Assembly: GCF_026213295.1 (NCBI RefSeq)
Contig: NC_079415.1
Span: 21,348,847 to 21,412,846, forward strand
DNA from: Gadus chalcogrammus
Lineage: Eukaryota; Chordata; Actinopteri; Gadiformes; Gadidae
Length of the DNA: 64,000 nucleotides
Direction: 5' to 3'
Shown: positions 10,200 to 22,003 of the stretch, piece after piece
How the letters are laid out: each line of letters starts with the position of its first letter
Numbering within the stretch: position 1 is the stretch's first letter
Notes under the pieces: generated by a model
Database searches by the model: none
What the model was told of the DNA's origin: nothing
What the model saw: the letters and a program-made list of their open reading frames with translations, nothing else
Program-made: the position numbers and the translations under genes

Positions 10200-10600
10200 G
10201 GTGATGTTTCTGTGTGTGTAAGAGGCTGTGGGAGACAGAAGGAGAGGTCCGTTGATATGTTTCTGTGTGCGTCTGCGAGAGACAGAATGAAAAGTCTGTT
10301 GATATGTTTCTGTGTGCATCTGCGAGAGACAGAATGAAAAGTCTGTTGTTATGTTTCTGTGTGCGTCTGTGGGAGACGGAATGAGAGGTCCGTTGATATG
10401 TTTCTGTGTGCGTCTGCGAGAGACAGAATGAAAAGTCTGTTGTTATGTTTCTGTGTGCGTCTGTGAGAGACAGAACGAAAGGTCTGTTGATATGTTTCTG
10501 TGTGCGTCTGCGGGAGACAGAATGAGAGAAGTCTGTTGATATGTCTCTGTGTGTGCGTTTAGAGGAGACAGAGTGAGAAAGGTCTGTTTAGGTGTGTGTG
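10200..10600 (+). repeat. Minisatellite 2 inside the LTR element
   Basis: Roughly seven units of about 60 bp containing 'gttgatatgtttctgtgtgc' and 'gtctgcgagagacagaatga'. The long minus-strand open frame here (9888-10319) is a by-product of the repeat. Confidence 0.8.
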
Positions 10601-13512
10601 TGAGAGGGAGCGAGAGAGATAGACAAGGAGAGCTAAAGTCGGAGGACGATCGAGAGGGACCATTTTCCCTCTAGAAAGTTGGAGGTAGCGATAGAGTGCG
10701 TGTTTTTCTAACAATGAACGGTTGTTTCAGGACCACGAGAAGGGACTCTGTATGGTTTTCAGGCCCAGAGTGTAATCCCCTTTCCCATATGTGTAGTCCT
10801 CCCATTTGAGGTCCCCGTCCACCATATTTGAAGTCCTCTACTCCACATCATGTTGTAGTTCCCCTCCCTAGAATTGTATGGAAGTTAGAACCTGTGAGGG
10901 TGTTTTGGTTCGGCCTGACGAGGCCTGTACCAATTTCGGTGGTCAGCTTCTAGTTTTGTGTATATAGAAATTTGGAAAGGGGGAGCAGTATTAAGTTATA
11001 TATAATAAAGTGAAAAGTTAATTGTGAATGAAGGGACAGAAGGATCTTTTTGTGTGTGAGAGATAGTTATTAGGTCTTGTTCCATGATGGGGAGTTGAGG
11101 GTGTTGCATTCCAGGCTTATCTGTTAACGGTCCTAGCTGCTGCTTGACCCTAAGGGGAGTGAGGAAGGGTGAGAGAGAGAGAACACATTTCCCCCCCCAT
11201 TTGTCGAGCTACCTTTGTGGTATAGAAGGCCACTAACGCATGTACGTTTTTTCGGTTTAGTGCATGACTTTGGAACAGCGTGGTTTCAGGCGGCTGATGG
11301 TAAACCCACCCATATTGGGCTTTGGATTTGGACATACTGGTTTCGATTTCCCTTCCCAAAAGATTGGTTTCAGTTTGCTGATGCTTAAGGTTAGACGTTT
11401 CGACGTTGGTTGCACCAACGGCGTTCTTGGATTTGCTTATCATTTAATGCGCATGGATTTGACCATTGCGCAAGGGGGGAGGTATTGAGGAGAATTAGGA
11501 CATTTTTTGAAAACAAGGTTTTTCTTCACCATACTTGCAAACAATGATTGACATCCAGCTAAATGAGTGTGAAATATAAAACAAAACAAAACAGTGTTCA
11601 ACAGCTGGGTGGAAGCAGTCCCATCAAAAGACCAAAGTGCGGCTACAGTAATCAAGTTTCTGACTAGAGAAGTCATGCCAAGGTTTGGAATTCCGTCACA
11701 AATTAGCTTGGGCGATAGGGCAGCGTTTATTCAGAAAACACTCAAACAAGTGATTTAACATCTGCATGTCAAATAAAGACTAGTCTGTGTCTACAATCCT
11801 CAAACCACAAGATATGGTGGAGAGAGGAATGGGACGCTTAAGACAAAGATTAACAAAATTAAATTAGAGTACTAAATTAAAGGACTAATGCACTACGACT
11901 GACACTAATGAGTTATCGCGTGAAAACTAACAGAACGACACATCTAACCCCGCATGAAATGCTTTAGGGTCGACCCATGCCTTCACTTAACATTCGAGGG
12001 TCCCAAAAGGGACTTCCATTAGAGTAATTAGAAATAGAATTAAGGAAAATATGTTTGAACATCTAACTGTTGTACATAAGTTTGTAATTCCAGCAAGAGA
12101 AACACAAAGTACTAGGGCCAGAGGAGGAGCCAGATGCAGACACGCCCGGAGCCGACCAACTACCCAAGGATGATGCAATCAGATTTCGGCAGGGATGGAT
12201 GGAGAGCCCAGTGAGCGATGGGCACTACAGGTGCAGCGGGTGCCGTCCAGGCTTACCTGGGGATCGAGTATACACCGGGGAGTTTTGGACGAGGGACCAC
12301 CAGAGGGGCCCGACCTGATCTGGCTGGAGAACATAGAATAGACCCCCTGCACCATTGTCCAAGAGCCCCCACGCAATGCAGCGCACCAATACATGAAGAT
12401 CATCCGGCCCCGGCGTCCTGTTTCCACCACCGTATGCTGAAACCCCACCACCACGCCCCTCCCCCCCCGCCTGTGACGTGCTAGTAACCTCTCCAGGTGG
12501 GCTGCCCCATTCCCGTCCCCGCCAACGGCACCACCCCCCACCCACCTGCTGCACCCACGTCGCCCGGACCAGGGATCTGCGTTCCGGTACCAGGGGCTGC
12601 GGCCCGTTCCCTTAAGGCTTGAGGGCGCCCCTGGCTGTATTCGCTTCTGTACGCTTCACTGTTTTTAGCCGCTCCCATATCTATGCCCGCGTCTACGCAA
12701 CCGACGCCGGGAATGCAAATGTTGTTGTTTATATCGCTGTCCCACTAGATGGAGCTCGGGGATACACACGGGCGAGATTCCAGGGGCCTTGATTGCCCGT
12801 TTATCAGATGAGGTCCTGAGCGCAGTTGAATAAAAGGGTCTAATGCTCAGGTGGCGCCTTGCGTCCACCTGCCCGTGATGACGCTCAGGACTATTCCGTT
12901 GTTCCCGTGCCCCGGGCCTACCCTGGATACCCCATGCGTGTGATTGCTTATTGTTACACGACCGGTTAACTCCTCCTCACATCCTTAGTGTGTGGTCATC
13001 TAGGGATGGGTTGAGGGGGATTGCCATTCGTTGTGTACCTCATACCTTTCTGATATTATTATTATTATTTAGGGACACGTTTCATGGTTACATTTCTTTC
13101 ATGTGATTGTTATTGTGTAGTGTTTGTGTGATTGTTGCATTTTGTTTATATTGTTATTGTTTACTGTTAGTTTTGTTGTTGCATTTTGTTGTTGTTGTTA
13201 TGGTTTGGTGTTGGTTTTGTTGTGTATCATCTGCTGCCAGTATTGTTGGTATTGTCTGCTCGCGATGTAAGGCCGGGGTGGATGCCACCCCCTAGGTGGG
13301 GTGTGTATGGCATACCCATGTCTGAGGCAGGGGTAGCGTTTCTCCCACGTGGTTTCCCCATACACCCGGCCCAGCGAGTTGTTTTAGTCCCATGCTCATG
13401 GTTGTTTGTTTTTATGACCATTTTGCCTTCCTTCTGTAATTTCTAATGGTAGTCCCGCGCTGGAGTCCTATCCCTCGTACCCCTAATGAGTAAAAGTCGT
13501 CTTGCGACGACT

Positions 13513-13523
13513 TGAGGGGGATA
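13513..13523 (+). promoter_or_regulatory. Polypurine-tract candidate
   Basis: ttgagggggata directly precedes the 3' LTR, where plus-strand priming is expected. Confidence 0.5.
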
Positions 13524-14245
13524 TGTTGGGAAAAATAACCTGATGAGCACATCACATGGCAGACACATTACAATATAGTCAACTCTTGCTCTAACCCAAC
13601 AAACACAAACATGATAATATATAGTCAGGTCAAGGCCGGAGCTGAAGGCCCCATCTCCCAGGCTGGCAGATGGTGGACACTCAGACAATGCACCAGTCAT
13701 CCTCAAGAACGGGAGAGCCACATTAATTTATCACACAGGAGACATTTTGAAGCTCTCCCCCGTTAGAAGGAACCAAAAGATACCCCTGCCCACACCAGGG
13801 GCCTGAGAGCCACATTAAATTATCACACACGAGACATTTCAGCGGGGCATTCCCCGTCTTAATTTATCACACCGGAGACACGAGGAACTCACCCCCGTTA
13901 CGAAGCTCTCTCAGGGCCTGGGAGCCAAGACCAAGCAAAACACACAGAACCACACACACCTCAAACGCACACACCTCATCGAGAGGAGGATACAGCATAA
14001 AAACTGTACCACACAGGGACTCTTCACCCCTTCTTCTGAAGCAGACCTTCCACGGAGGCGAAGCTCCGGACGAACCATCAGCGCTGATTAGGGACTTAGA
14101 CATATTCGATTTCTCACGCTTTATGACTCTGTATAACCGTTGCCACTTTACTTAATAAATCCAAGGTCCTCGTGCCGATAGACTTTATTACCTCTCCGTC
14201 TCATTTTATCTGGTCCAGTAGCTAGACAGACCGTTTTTCCCCACA
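13524..14245 (+). repeat. 3' LTR
   Basis: Starts tgttggg and ends ccccaca, about 99% identical by eye to the 5' LTR; followed by ttac and the resumed arm sequence. Confidence 0.85.
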
Positions 14246-14814
14246 TTACAGTGAAATCTGTGACATTCCTCAACACAACTACACCAACGTGTCCTTGTTA
14301 ATTACAAAACATGTATGGGTTAAGTTTATGGGCATCAGTTGTCCTGTTTTGTGTTTTGATTGAGAGAAAAAATCGTTTTTTGATCAGTGTTGGGTAGCTG
14401 AGGTCGTTGCTATAGAGGCCACGTCCGTGCGCTTTTTTTGACAACTGACAGAGCAACCCTTTCTCATCAAAATTACGTTCCTAGAGAACTATTCGGCATT
14501 CTCAATTACGTTTGTCTAAAAAACGTATTTTGTCCGTGATTACGTTTTATTGAACATATTGTAATGACCTCGCCGGTGACATAACGATGTCGAGTCATTA
14601 GTAATTGAAGGAACTTTTAATGAACCAAAACCAGGTCACTGAAACCCGTAACCAACGGCAGTAATCCCACCCAAAACAAACCCCGGTTACCCCGGCAACC
14701 CCCAACACGGTCTCACTCATAGACATCATATAGGTAGACGCCCCCTTCGGCCTTGGGCGGCATAAATCGTCGGCGCCATCTTGGTACGGGAGTTATTTCG
14801 TCTTCGGAGTGAAG

Positions 14815-15760
14815 ATGCCTACTTCATGCGCCGCTTGGGGGTGCACTACCGTCAGGACGATTCAAACGAGATCGCAAGGAATTACCTTTCACAAGTAAGA
14901 CTAAACAATTGTTTCTATTTGTAATTGTAAAATTCAGTCATGTCACGTAGATCATGTGTTATGTTGAGAGCTAAGAGCTGTTGAGACAGCTAAGTTGCCG
15001 CCAGAATCAGACTATAGCTAGTCTAACGTGAAATGGACATGGTGAGCAAAGCCTTATTCTATCGTTCGTCAACAGGAGATAATATTGTCAAGAAATATAG
15101 GATATACAGTATACATATATATATATATATATATATATAATCTACCACTACTTGCTTGTGAGTAATTACAATGTATGTATAATGTAATTATATAGCATTT
15201 ATGGTCGCGACGGAAAGCTGCGTTTCGGCTGAGCGACTGGCCTTAATTTCTCTCTGTGATGTATTTAAAAAAGAGACTAGATTAAAACAAAGGCTCAAAA
15301 CATGCCACTGTATATGTAATGGTTCTACAATATATGAAGGTGTCACGTAATGAATGAAACTACGGAAAAAATGTCACGATACTCTACATGCACCTGTGAG
15401 ATGCACGTGCAGTCAGTCGCCGGCCGAAATTGACGTTTTAAACGTTATTTCTATTTAAATGTTTTTCTTTTTTAAAGATACATCTGTATTATGAATCTGA
15501 CTGACTGGCTAGCTAACCTTTCTCGCAATTTTAAGGTTTCCCAAAGAGAAGCAGTTGAGGAGACAGTGGGAAGTGGCTGTGAAAAGGGAAGACTTTTCTG
15601 CCAATGAGAGGTCAATGCTCTGTAGCCAGCACTTTCAGCTGGAGGATTTTGACCGGACAGGCCAAATTGTCAGGCTCAGGGATGGAACTAAACCATCTGT
15701 GTTCAGTTTCCCAACACATCTCAAAAGAGTAAGTGCATCACTAAACTTGCTGAAAATGGT

Positions 15761-15827
<67 letters not shown>

Positions 15828-18800
15828 CATTTGGAATGATTGAGAATGAGATACACCTGTTCAAGTATTTTGTTCTTCGGTTTTAGAAAGTGCCAGCCAG
15901 GACTACACAAGCCTCAAGGAAGGCTGAAGCGAGCCTTGTAATTGACTGTTCTTTACAATCATTACAAGTCACTGAACCTTCACCTACCTACCTTGTGAGT
16001 ATTTACACTAGCTATGCCCCAAAACAGCAGTGAGCATCATGGCATCATAAACATTACTCACTACTGTTTTGTCCTTTTTTACTAGGAACACCCTTATGCA
16101 TTGCCTCCATCTCCCACTCTTCTCAAGACTAGACTCAGTGAAGCCCTGGCTAGGGTGGAGAGTCTTGAGAAAGAGATGAGGAACTCAAAGGCCCGAGAGT
16201 GGAGGGCGAAGAAAACAGTGCGTTGTCTTCTGGAGGACCTCAGGGGGAAGAACCTCATAAATGAAGAGCTGCACGAGAGGCTTGACTTATACTCAGGTAA
16301 CATTGAAATTAAACTTTGAATGTCAATTATATCTTGGGGCTGTAACCAAAGAAATACAACTGCAATAATGTGTTAAAATGCTTGGCTTGTCTGAATTTCA
16401 TATATCAGACTTAAACTCCAAATACCTGACGTCTGTAATATGCCCCCATTCATAGTTTGAATAGCATCTGGCACAGACAAAAGCCAACAATCATAGTCTG
16501 ATAGCTCTAGCTTCAAGACACACAATAGCCAGGTACCTTTGTTGGCAGGTGTTTATGGGCACCTGTTTAGAGCAATCAGTCATGGTTCCTGGCTTTTGTG
16601 CATCTTTAAGCTAGAGCTATTAAGTCAATGATTGTTGGCTTTGGTCTACAGCCACGACAAGATTACATTTTTCATTCATATGGCCTTGCCTGGAAATAAA
16701 CACATTAGCCTATTGGTGTTTTCATAATGACATTCATACTCTTTCAGTCACTTACTAATTACTCTGTGCTATCTGCATTTCAGATCTTCCATTAGGCCTC
16801 CTGTCCAAACAGGGCCACGAGTACACTAAAGAGCAGAGGGAGTTTGCCCTCACTCTCCACCTGCACGGGCCCAAAGCCTACTCTTACCTGAGAGAGTCTC
16901 TCCACCTCCACCTACCACATCCACATACATTGCAAAGGTATTTGCCATTACATTTAATTGCACTTTATTGATAGGAAATTACTGGTTCAAATACATTTGT
17001 ATTATATTATTGCTACTTAATAATAACTACTTTTTCATTTGATAAAGGTGGATGATCTCTGTGGATTCCAAGCCTGGACTCAACACCATGATGCTGGACA
17101 TGTTGAGAAGAAAAAGAGAGGAAGATCCAGTGAAGTATGGACGTGTGGCGCTCATGCTGGATGGCATGGCCATCAGGAAACATGTCCAGTACAGTCCACA
17201 TTCCCAGAAAATGACCGGATTTGTGGACATGGGGGATGGCCTAAACGAGACAGATATTGCCACTGAGGCTCTGGTTTTTATGGTGGTTGGCCTACAAGGC
17301 CATTGGAAGGCTCCAATTGCCTACTACCTGACCAAGTCTCTGACGCCCGACACACAGAAGGTCCTGCTGGTACATGCGCTGGAGGCCCTGCATGAGCGTG
17401 GCATCCGGGTCATGTCCCTCACAATGGATGGGCATGCATCAAACGTAAGCATGTGCAACCAGCTGGGGTGCCAGCTAAAGGCCAACCCTTGTGAGCCTTT
17501 GAAAACATTTTTCCCCCATCCTGCGACTGGCGAGAGGGTGTTTGTCATGATGGACGCTTGCCACATGTTGAAGCTGGCAAGAAACATGCTGCAAGCGTAC
17601 AGCCCAATCTGTAGCAGAACTGGCCTCATCAACTGGGACTACGTTGTTTGTTTGAACGATATTCAAACAAAGAATGGACTGCATGCTGCCAACAGGGTCA
17701 CTGAAAAGCACATTCAGTTTGACTCACAGAAGATGAAGGTGTCCCTGGCTGCACAGACGCTGAGTCGCTCTGTGGCAGTAGCGCTCCGAACGCTGAGGGA
17801 CCTGGGGTATCCACGCTTCACCCTCTCTCTAGCGACAGCCGAATTCATTGAAGTAAGACTAGATTCAAACATTGTTTTCTTATCAAAGGGTCCTGGCCAT
17901 CTTCTTCATCTTCATCTTCTTCCTTTCTATTTCCTAAACAATTTATTTTAGATGATTGACAGGCTGTTTGACATTATGAACAGCCGCAATCCCCGTGCCA
18001 AAGGATTCAAAGCCCCCCTGGGATCTTTGAATTGGACAAGGAGTGTGGAACTCTTGTCCAGAGGCCGGGAGTACTTAATCAGTTTGGTGATGAAGGATGG
18101 AACTCCCCTTCATCGTTCAAAGAGGTATTTTAAATAGTGACTCTTCCATATGTGCATGCTCTGCTTATGCATGCATATGATGCTCTGTTCTCTTGTTCCG
18201 ATCTTTTTGCTGTCTGCGATTTTTCAGTTCATACAGGTGAATGTGGAAATGTCCATGAAATGTCCATCTACAACTTTCAAACTGACAAAATATTTTCTTT
18301 TTAAGGTACCTGTCTGTCATGGGGTTTGTCATCAACATTGACACCCTAATGCTGATGTGTCCTGAGCTGCTTCAGAGTCAGCAATATATCTGCACCTACC
18401 GGTTCAGCCAGGATCATTTGGAGCTCCTTTTCAACTCCATCAGGGCATCAGGTAAGGATCTCAGAAGTTTCTAAATTAATTAAATTGTCTTTCCAAAAAA
18501 GTCTTTGACGTCTGAAAAGAGTAAATATCGGTATTAAGTGTTGTGTGTTTTTGGTTTTTAGGGGGCTGGAACAACAATCCCTCCGCAGGCCAGTTCCAGG
18601 GCATCTTCCGCCGGCTCATGGTCCGATGTGGTGTCACACCGAGCACTTCAGGGAATGTGGCACCACAGGATGAGACCGTGTCTCTGTCGGCTGTAGAGAT
18701 GTCCTCTCCCTCTGAAACGGAAGAGCTTGAGGTGCCCTTCGTGAATGTGTCTGCGTTGATTGGGGACCACAGCTACTTGCCAACCCGCTTTGGTGGCCTA

Positions 18801-19286
18801 GTGGAAAACGCACTGGTCTACATTGCAGGGTTTGTGGTGCGGCAGGTTTTGAGAAAGCTGTCCTGTGGTGAGTGCCGTGCTAGCCTGGTGACAGATGCTG
18901 CACGCGCATCTTTCGACGAGAGCTACCACCTGCTGACTCTGAAGAACAAAGGAGGGCTGATGATTCCTTCAGAGGGGACAGTGAAGGTGGTCAGGTCAGC
19001 AGAGCGGTTCATTCGCCAGCGTGCATCAGGGCAAGCTGTCAGTGTGTCTGTGATCCAGCAGTTTGTCCGGGCTGACATCTGGACAGATGATGTGTTTCTC
19101 CTCAAGGAGCACATTCAGGACACACAATTTGGCATTGAAAACCACCACTTTGCACTGTTGTCCTTGGTTGTGTCTGTATTTCACAAAATCAGGCTGCACC
19201 ACATTGCAAAACTGAGCACGCTGCAATTACAGACTGGCAACAGTCGAAAAAAGCTCAGCAAGACTATACTTTTTAAAGGGTTCTAG
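14815..19286 (+). CDS. P-element transposase, THAP9-like, 864 aa, nine exons
   Basis: This enzyme would cut and rejoin the ends of its own P element in the nucleus. Exons: 14815-14894, 15536-15728, 15887-15994, 16086-16296, 16784-16937, 17048-17852, 17952-18124, 18306-18451, 18562-19286. Every junction has GT/AG borders and the codon phases add up to 865 codons including the stop. Order: THAP zinc finger (SCAAWGC at the start, MLCSQHF ligands, FPTHLK end), a charged coiled coil in exon 4 (ESLEKEMRNSKAREWRAKK), then the RNase H-like catalytic core with MLDGMAIRKHVQYS and LTMDGHASN, aspartates placed as in P/THAP9 proteins, and a C-terminal YIAGFVVRQVLRKLSCGEC block. Human THAP9 is about 900 aa, so this is full length. 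No stop or frameshift was seen. The catalytic glutamate was not pinned down. The start ATG sits just inside the subterminal repeat. Confidence 0.88.
15109..15138 (+). repeat. (AT)n microsatellite
   Basis: Alternating AT in the first intron of the P transposase gene. Confidence 0.8.
15765..15826 (+). repeat. (TG)n microsatellite
   Basis: About 30 TG units in the second intron of the P transposase gene. Confidence 0.9.
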
Positions 19287-19316
19287 CCTAGATTAAATTA
19301 TTATATAATATCATAT

Positions 19317-19658
19317 TGTGGCGACTCCTACCCCTGGGGAGTCTGGGTAATGGGGTATTCATAACGTTGTTTGGGGAAAAGGGGGTTTATTGTCTTTAGA
19401 TAAGTTGTTTATGTTATTAGGTTAAGTGGGGTTAACGGGTTTGGGGTCTCTATTGTTTGTGTGTTTATTGTGTGTAGTGTTGTCGGCAACCATTACCCGG
19501 AGTCGTATGTCCGTCGGTCAGGTGTGCCGTGTTTTCTGTTATGTGTGCGTGTTTGAATAAAGGCAGCTCTCGGGGTCGTGCGGTGTATTGAGGCACGAGA
19601 GTTGCGCCGCCATTTAAACCTGGGCTCCCGTCTCGTCCTTCCCGCGCTGCTCGCCACA
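19317..19658 (+). mobile_element. Solo LTR, 342 bp, inside the P element
   Basis: Begins TGTGGCGACTC and ends CTCGCCACA, with a short inverted end (tgtggcga/tcgccaca) and a 4-bp ATAT flank on both sides (19313-19316, 19659-19662). A polyadenylation signal gaataaagg lies near 19556. It stands 31 bp after the P transposase stop codon. The AT-rich flank makes the duplication less certain. Confidence 0.75.
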
Positions 19659-20020
19659 ATATATTGTGTGAAATTATATATTGTGTCAATTGCACTGCAT
19701 AGATGTGAAAATGTTATGAGCATGATTGTATATTATGTCAAATTGTACAAATATATATATTATATAATATGAATATATACCTATACTTAAAATATATTAT
19801 ATTGTTTCACATATTATATATATCATATATATGTTATTCCATTGCACATTATACTGAGTCATTATATTATATTGTATTATATATATGCTATGTTATTTAT
19901 ATTACAGTTCAACTATTGAGATGTGTATGTATATATTGAGATGTGTATATTTCTACTGCTATAGAATATATATATATTCTCTTAATATATATAATATATT
20001 TCTCTTAATGATGGTCAATA
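19659..20020 (+). repeat. AT-rich low-complexity tract
   Basis: Imperfect 'atatat/tatat' runs with a repeated 'tattgagatgtgtat' pair (19914-19950); forms part of the P element 3' region. Confidence 0.7.
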
Positions 20021-20579
20021 CGTAGTAACTAAAGAAGCACTATTTCGATAGTTCATAGAGCTCAGTATTTTCAAAGTGCACGGGCTGTGCAAGAAAAGTG
20101 AGCGTTTATCATAGACCCATGCACATGTATGACTGGCGATTTAACTAGCGAGATTCAAAGTAACGTAGAGGCAAATCTTTTTCACACACTTCACGTAGAG
20201 CATAAACCCTTGAATACTCCATGAAATTGGTTGCGAAATGTAAAAGGTTATCGTGATTTTTATCCAGATAAACCGCAGCTCCTGGCAACTTGCGCTTGTT
20301 TTGACGCGTCTGACAGACCTCCGGCTTCAGAGAGCTCCCGTACCAATATGGCGGCGCCGCGTTTCGCCTAGGCAACGGGCTGACGCAGTGGAGGCGGCGT
20401 CTACCTATATGATGTCTATGGTCTCACTCACGTGCAGGCCCCCACCCTCGTGTTCTTCCAAGGCCCTCCCCCAGCTGACCTAATGATTCGCCCCCACACT
20501 GATTGACAAGAAGAACATTACAATACATGCACACAGAACAACTGGCATAACAGACAAAGAAATACAATGCAACACATAA

Positions 20580-21257
20580 AGGTGCGGCCACACCAGACGC
20601 GTATCTCGCGTACTTTTTACGCGAGATACGCGCGTAAAATGTTGCTTGACCATTTTGTGTCAAAAATGGTCACATACGCGCAATACGCGCCATACGCGCA
20701 TACGTCACTCGCCTAGATGAGTCCAATGTCCATGCAAGTGAACGGAGCGTTCCCTCTTCGTCATAACTATCAAACCAAACATCCTTCACATTCACCGAGC
20801 GAATATTATGAAAGTAAAATGCACATTTCTCGCTAGAAATGTTTCCATAAAAGCATTTAATGCCTTAACTATGTTACTATTTCCACACAGAATAAAGAAA
20901 AATGTCGGCCGTATGCTTCTGTCCAAGCTCACTACTCTCTGCCAGTGACGTCGGGTCAAGCTCAACGCTGATTGGGCAAGGCGGCAATCGTCAGACGCGT
21001 ATCTCGCGTACTTCGCGTAAAAAGTTCAATTTTTTGAACTCTTGAAATGTACGCGATATACGCGATATACGCGCGTATAGCGCGTATTGCGCGTAAATAT
21101 ACGCGCCACATACGCGCTATACGCGCGTACAATGTTGCTTATACGCTTAATACGCGTAATACGCGTAATACGCGTATTAAACCAATGGTTCCCTATGGAG
21201 AAAATGGCGATTTGAGACGCGAAGTACGCGAGATACGCGTCTGGTGTGGCCGCACCT
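20580..21257. mobile_element. Foldback MITE rich in tacgcg words, TAA duplication
   Basis: The ends aggtgcggccacaccagacg and its reverse complement continue as an inverted repeat through 'cgtatctcgcgtac'. TAA stands on both sides (20577-20579, 21258-21260), and the empty site in the other arm reads acataacac. A 3-bp TWA duplication points to PIF/Harbinger. The interior has more than ten overlapping 'tacgcg' or 'cgcgta' words and no gene. Confidence 0.8.
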
Positions 21258-21734
21258 TAACACACAAACTATTTAACTGTCCCAGGGTCGCTTCAATATC
21301 GTAAATACGAATTCGTTCTCAGCCTATTTTTGCCATTTATTTACCGTGTTACTATGGCAGAATAAAGAATAAATTCATGCATTATCATTCAACTTGAACA
21401 TGTGTTTTTACAGTATAGAGTGGTGGAGGGATGATGTATGTTGGCAAACCCGGAAGTGAGCGTCGCCCTCGGTTCCCTTGACAAAAAGGCAACGGGTTTT
21501 CCATTGGATTTTGGATTATTGCAGAAAAATCCTCAACTCCTCAAAAACGGAAAATAAATAAATAAATAAAAATAACCGTGCTCCAAAGAACGAAGTGTAA
21601 ACCAATGCATTCTGAATGGGAGTGTTTCTCAGATTTTTCCATGCTACACAACGAAATGTAAACCCATGCAAATAAAGACTTCATGGTCATAATAATTTAA
21701 ATATCATTAATCTACTACTGAGTGTGTAGGGAGG

Positions 21735-21803
21735 TATTCTGACCTTGGGTGTCTTGAAAGGCGCCTCTAAATTAAATGTATTATTATTATTATTATTATT
21801 ATT
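21735..21803 (+). repeat. LINE 3'-tail module in the left arm
   Basis: 'gaccttgggtgtcttgaaag', 'gcgcctctaaattaaatg' then (tat)n. The same module lies inverted at about 51540-51600 in the right arm and a third copy at 23079-23130. Confidence 0.7.
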
Positions 21804-21902
21804 CTATTTTTTTCAACGGGGCTGAATCCAGTCACTTGACCGTCATGGTTGCTATGGTGGTTGCTATCGACCGCCCCCTCTAATACTCGTGGCTCTAAAA
21901 AC

Positions 21903-21990
21903 CATACACATCTTATATGATAGACGGAGCATCGAATGCTACCGCCTACTGGCGCTGACGAGACGCGGGGCCGCCATCTTGGAGTGGTCA
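21903..21990 (+). mobile_element. P-like terminal fragment
   Basis: catacacatcttatatgata resembles the P element end catagacatcatatag, and 'ggccgccatcttgg' about 70 bp inside mirrors the P subterminal motif 'ggcgccatcttggt'. It starts exactly where the two arms of the giant element stop matching. No right end was found; it is cut by the MITE at 22004. Confidence 0.45.
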
Positions 21991-22003
21991 TCCGCTCCAC
22001 TCA

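Larger units (their letters stand above)
8267..14245 (+). mobile_element. LTR retroelement, retrovirus-like, non-coding interior
   Basis: Two LTRs of about 722 bp begin TGTTGGG and end CCCCACA. The target duplication is TTAC (8263-8266 and 14246-14249). The uninterrupted site in the other arm reads gttacagtg, which proves the insertion. A tRNA-Trp primer site follows the 5' LTR and a short purine tract precedes the 3' LTR. The 4.5-kb interior holds two minisatellites and only short unrelated open frames: no protease, reverse transcriptase or integrase motif was found. It must have used another element's proteins. Confidence 0.85.
14718..20420 (+). mobile_element. Complete P element, 5703 bp
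   Basis: The 25-bp terminal inverted repeat starts catagacatcatataggtag and is perfect at both ends. The 8-bp duplication GTCTCACT (14710-14717, 20421-20428) is the size made by P transposases, and the empty site in the other arm carries a single ggtctcactcacg. A subterminal inverted motif gccatcttggtacgggag/ctcccgtaccaatatggc lies at about 14776 and 20335. One nine-exon transposase gene fills the element. A solo LTR (19317-19658) is nested in the 3' region. Confidence 0.92.
7376..21904 (+). repeat. Left arm of the giant inverted repeat (with insertions)
   Basis: Arm sequence proper occupies 7376-8266, 14250-14717, 20429-20579 and 21261-21904 (about 2154 bp). The gaps are an LTR element, a P element and a MITE, each with its own target duplication. 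The last shared bases are ctctaaaaacca. Confidence 0.8.

Noticed and set aside
9888..10319. 143-codon minus-strand frame in the LTR element
   Set aside because: It is the product of a 60-bp minisatellite; the peptide is a periodic histidine/threonine-rich repeat with no domain.
11987..12678. Several short open frames in the LTR interior as possible gag or env
   Set aside because: Overlapping frames on both strands, no zinc knuckle, protease, reverse transcriptase or membrane-protein pattern.
20600..21240. CRISPR-like array
   Set aside because: The repeated words are short, irregular and inverted, within a MITE of a vertebrate genome.
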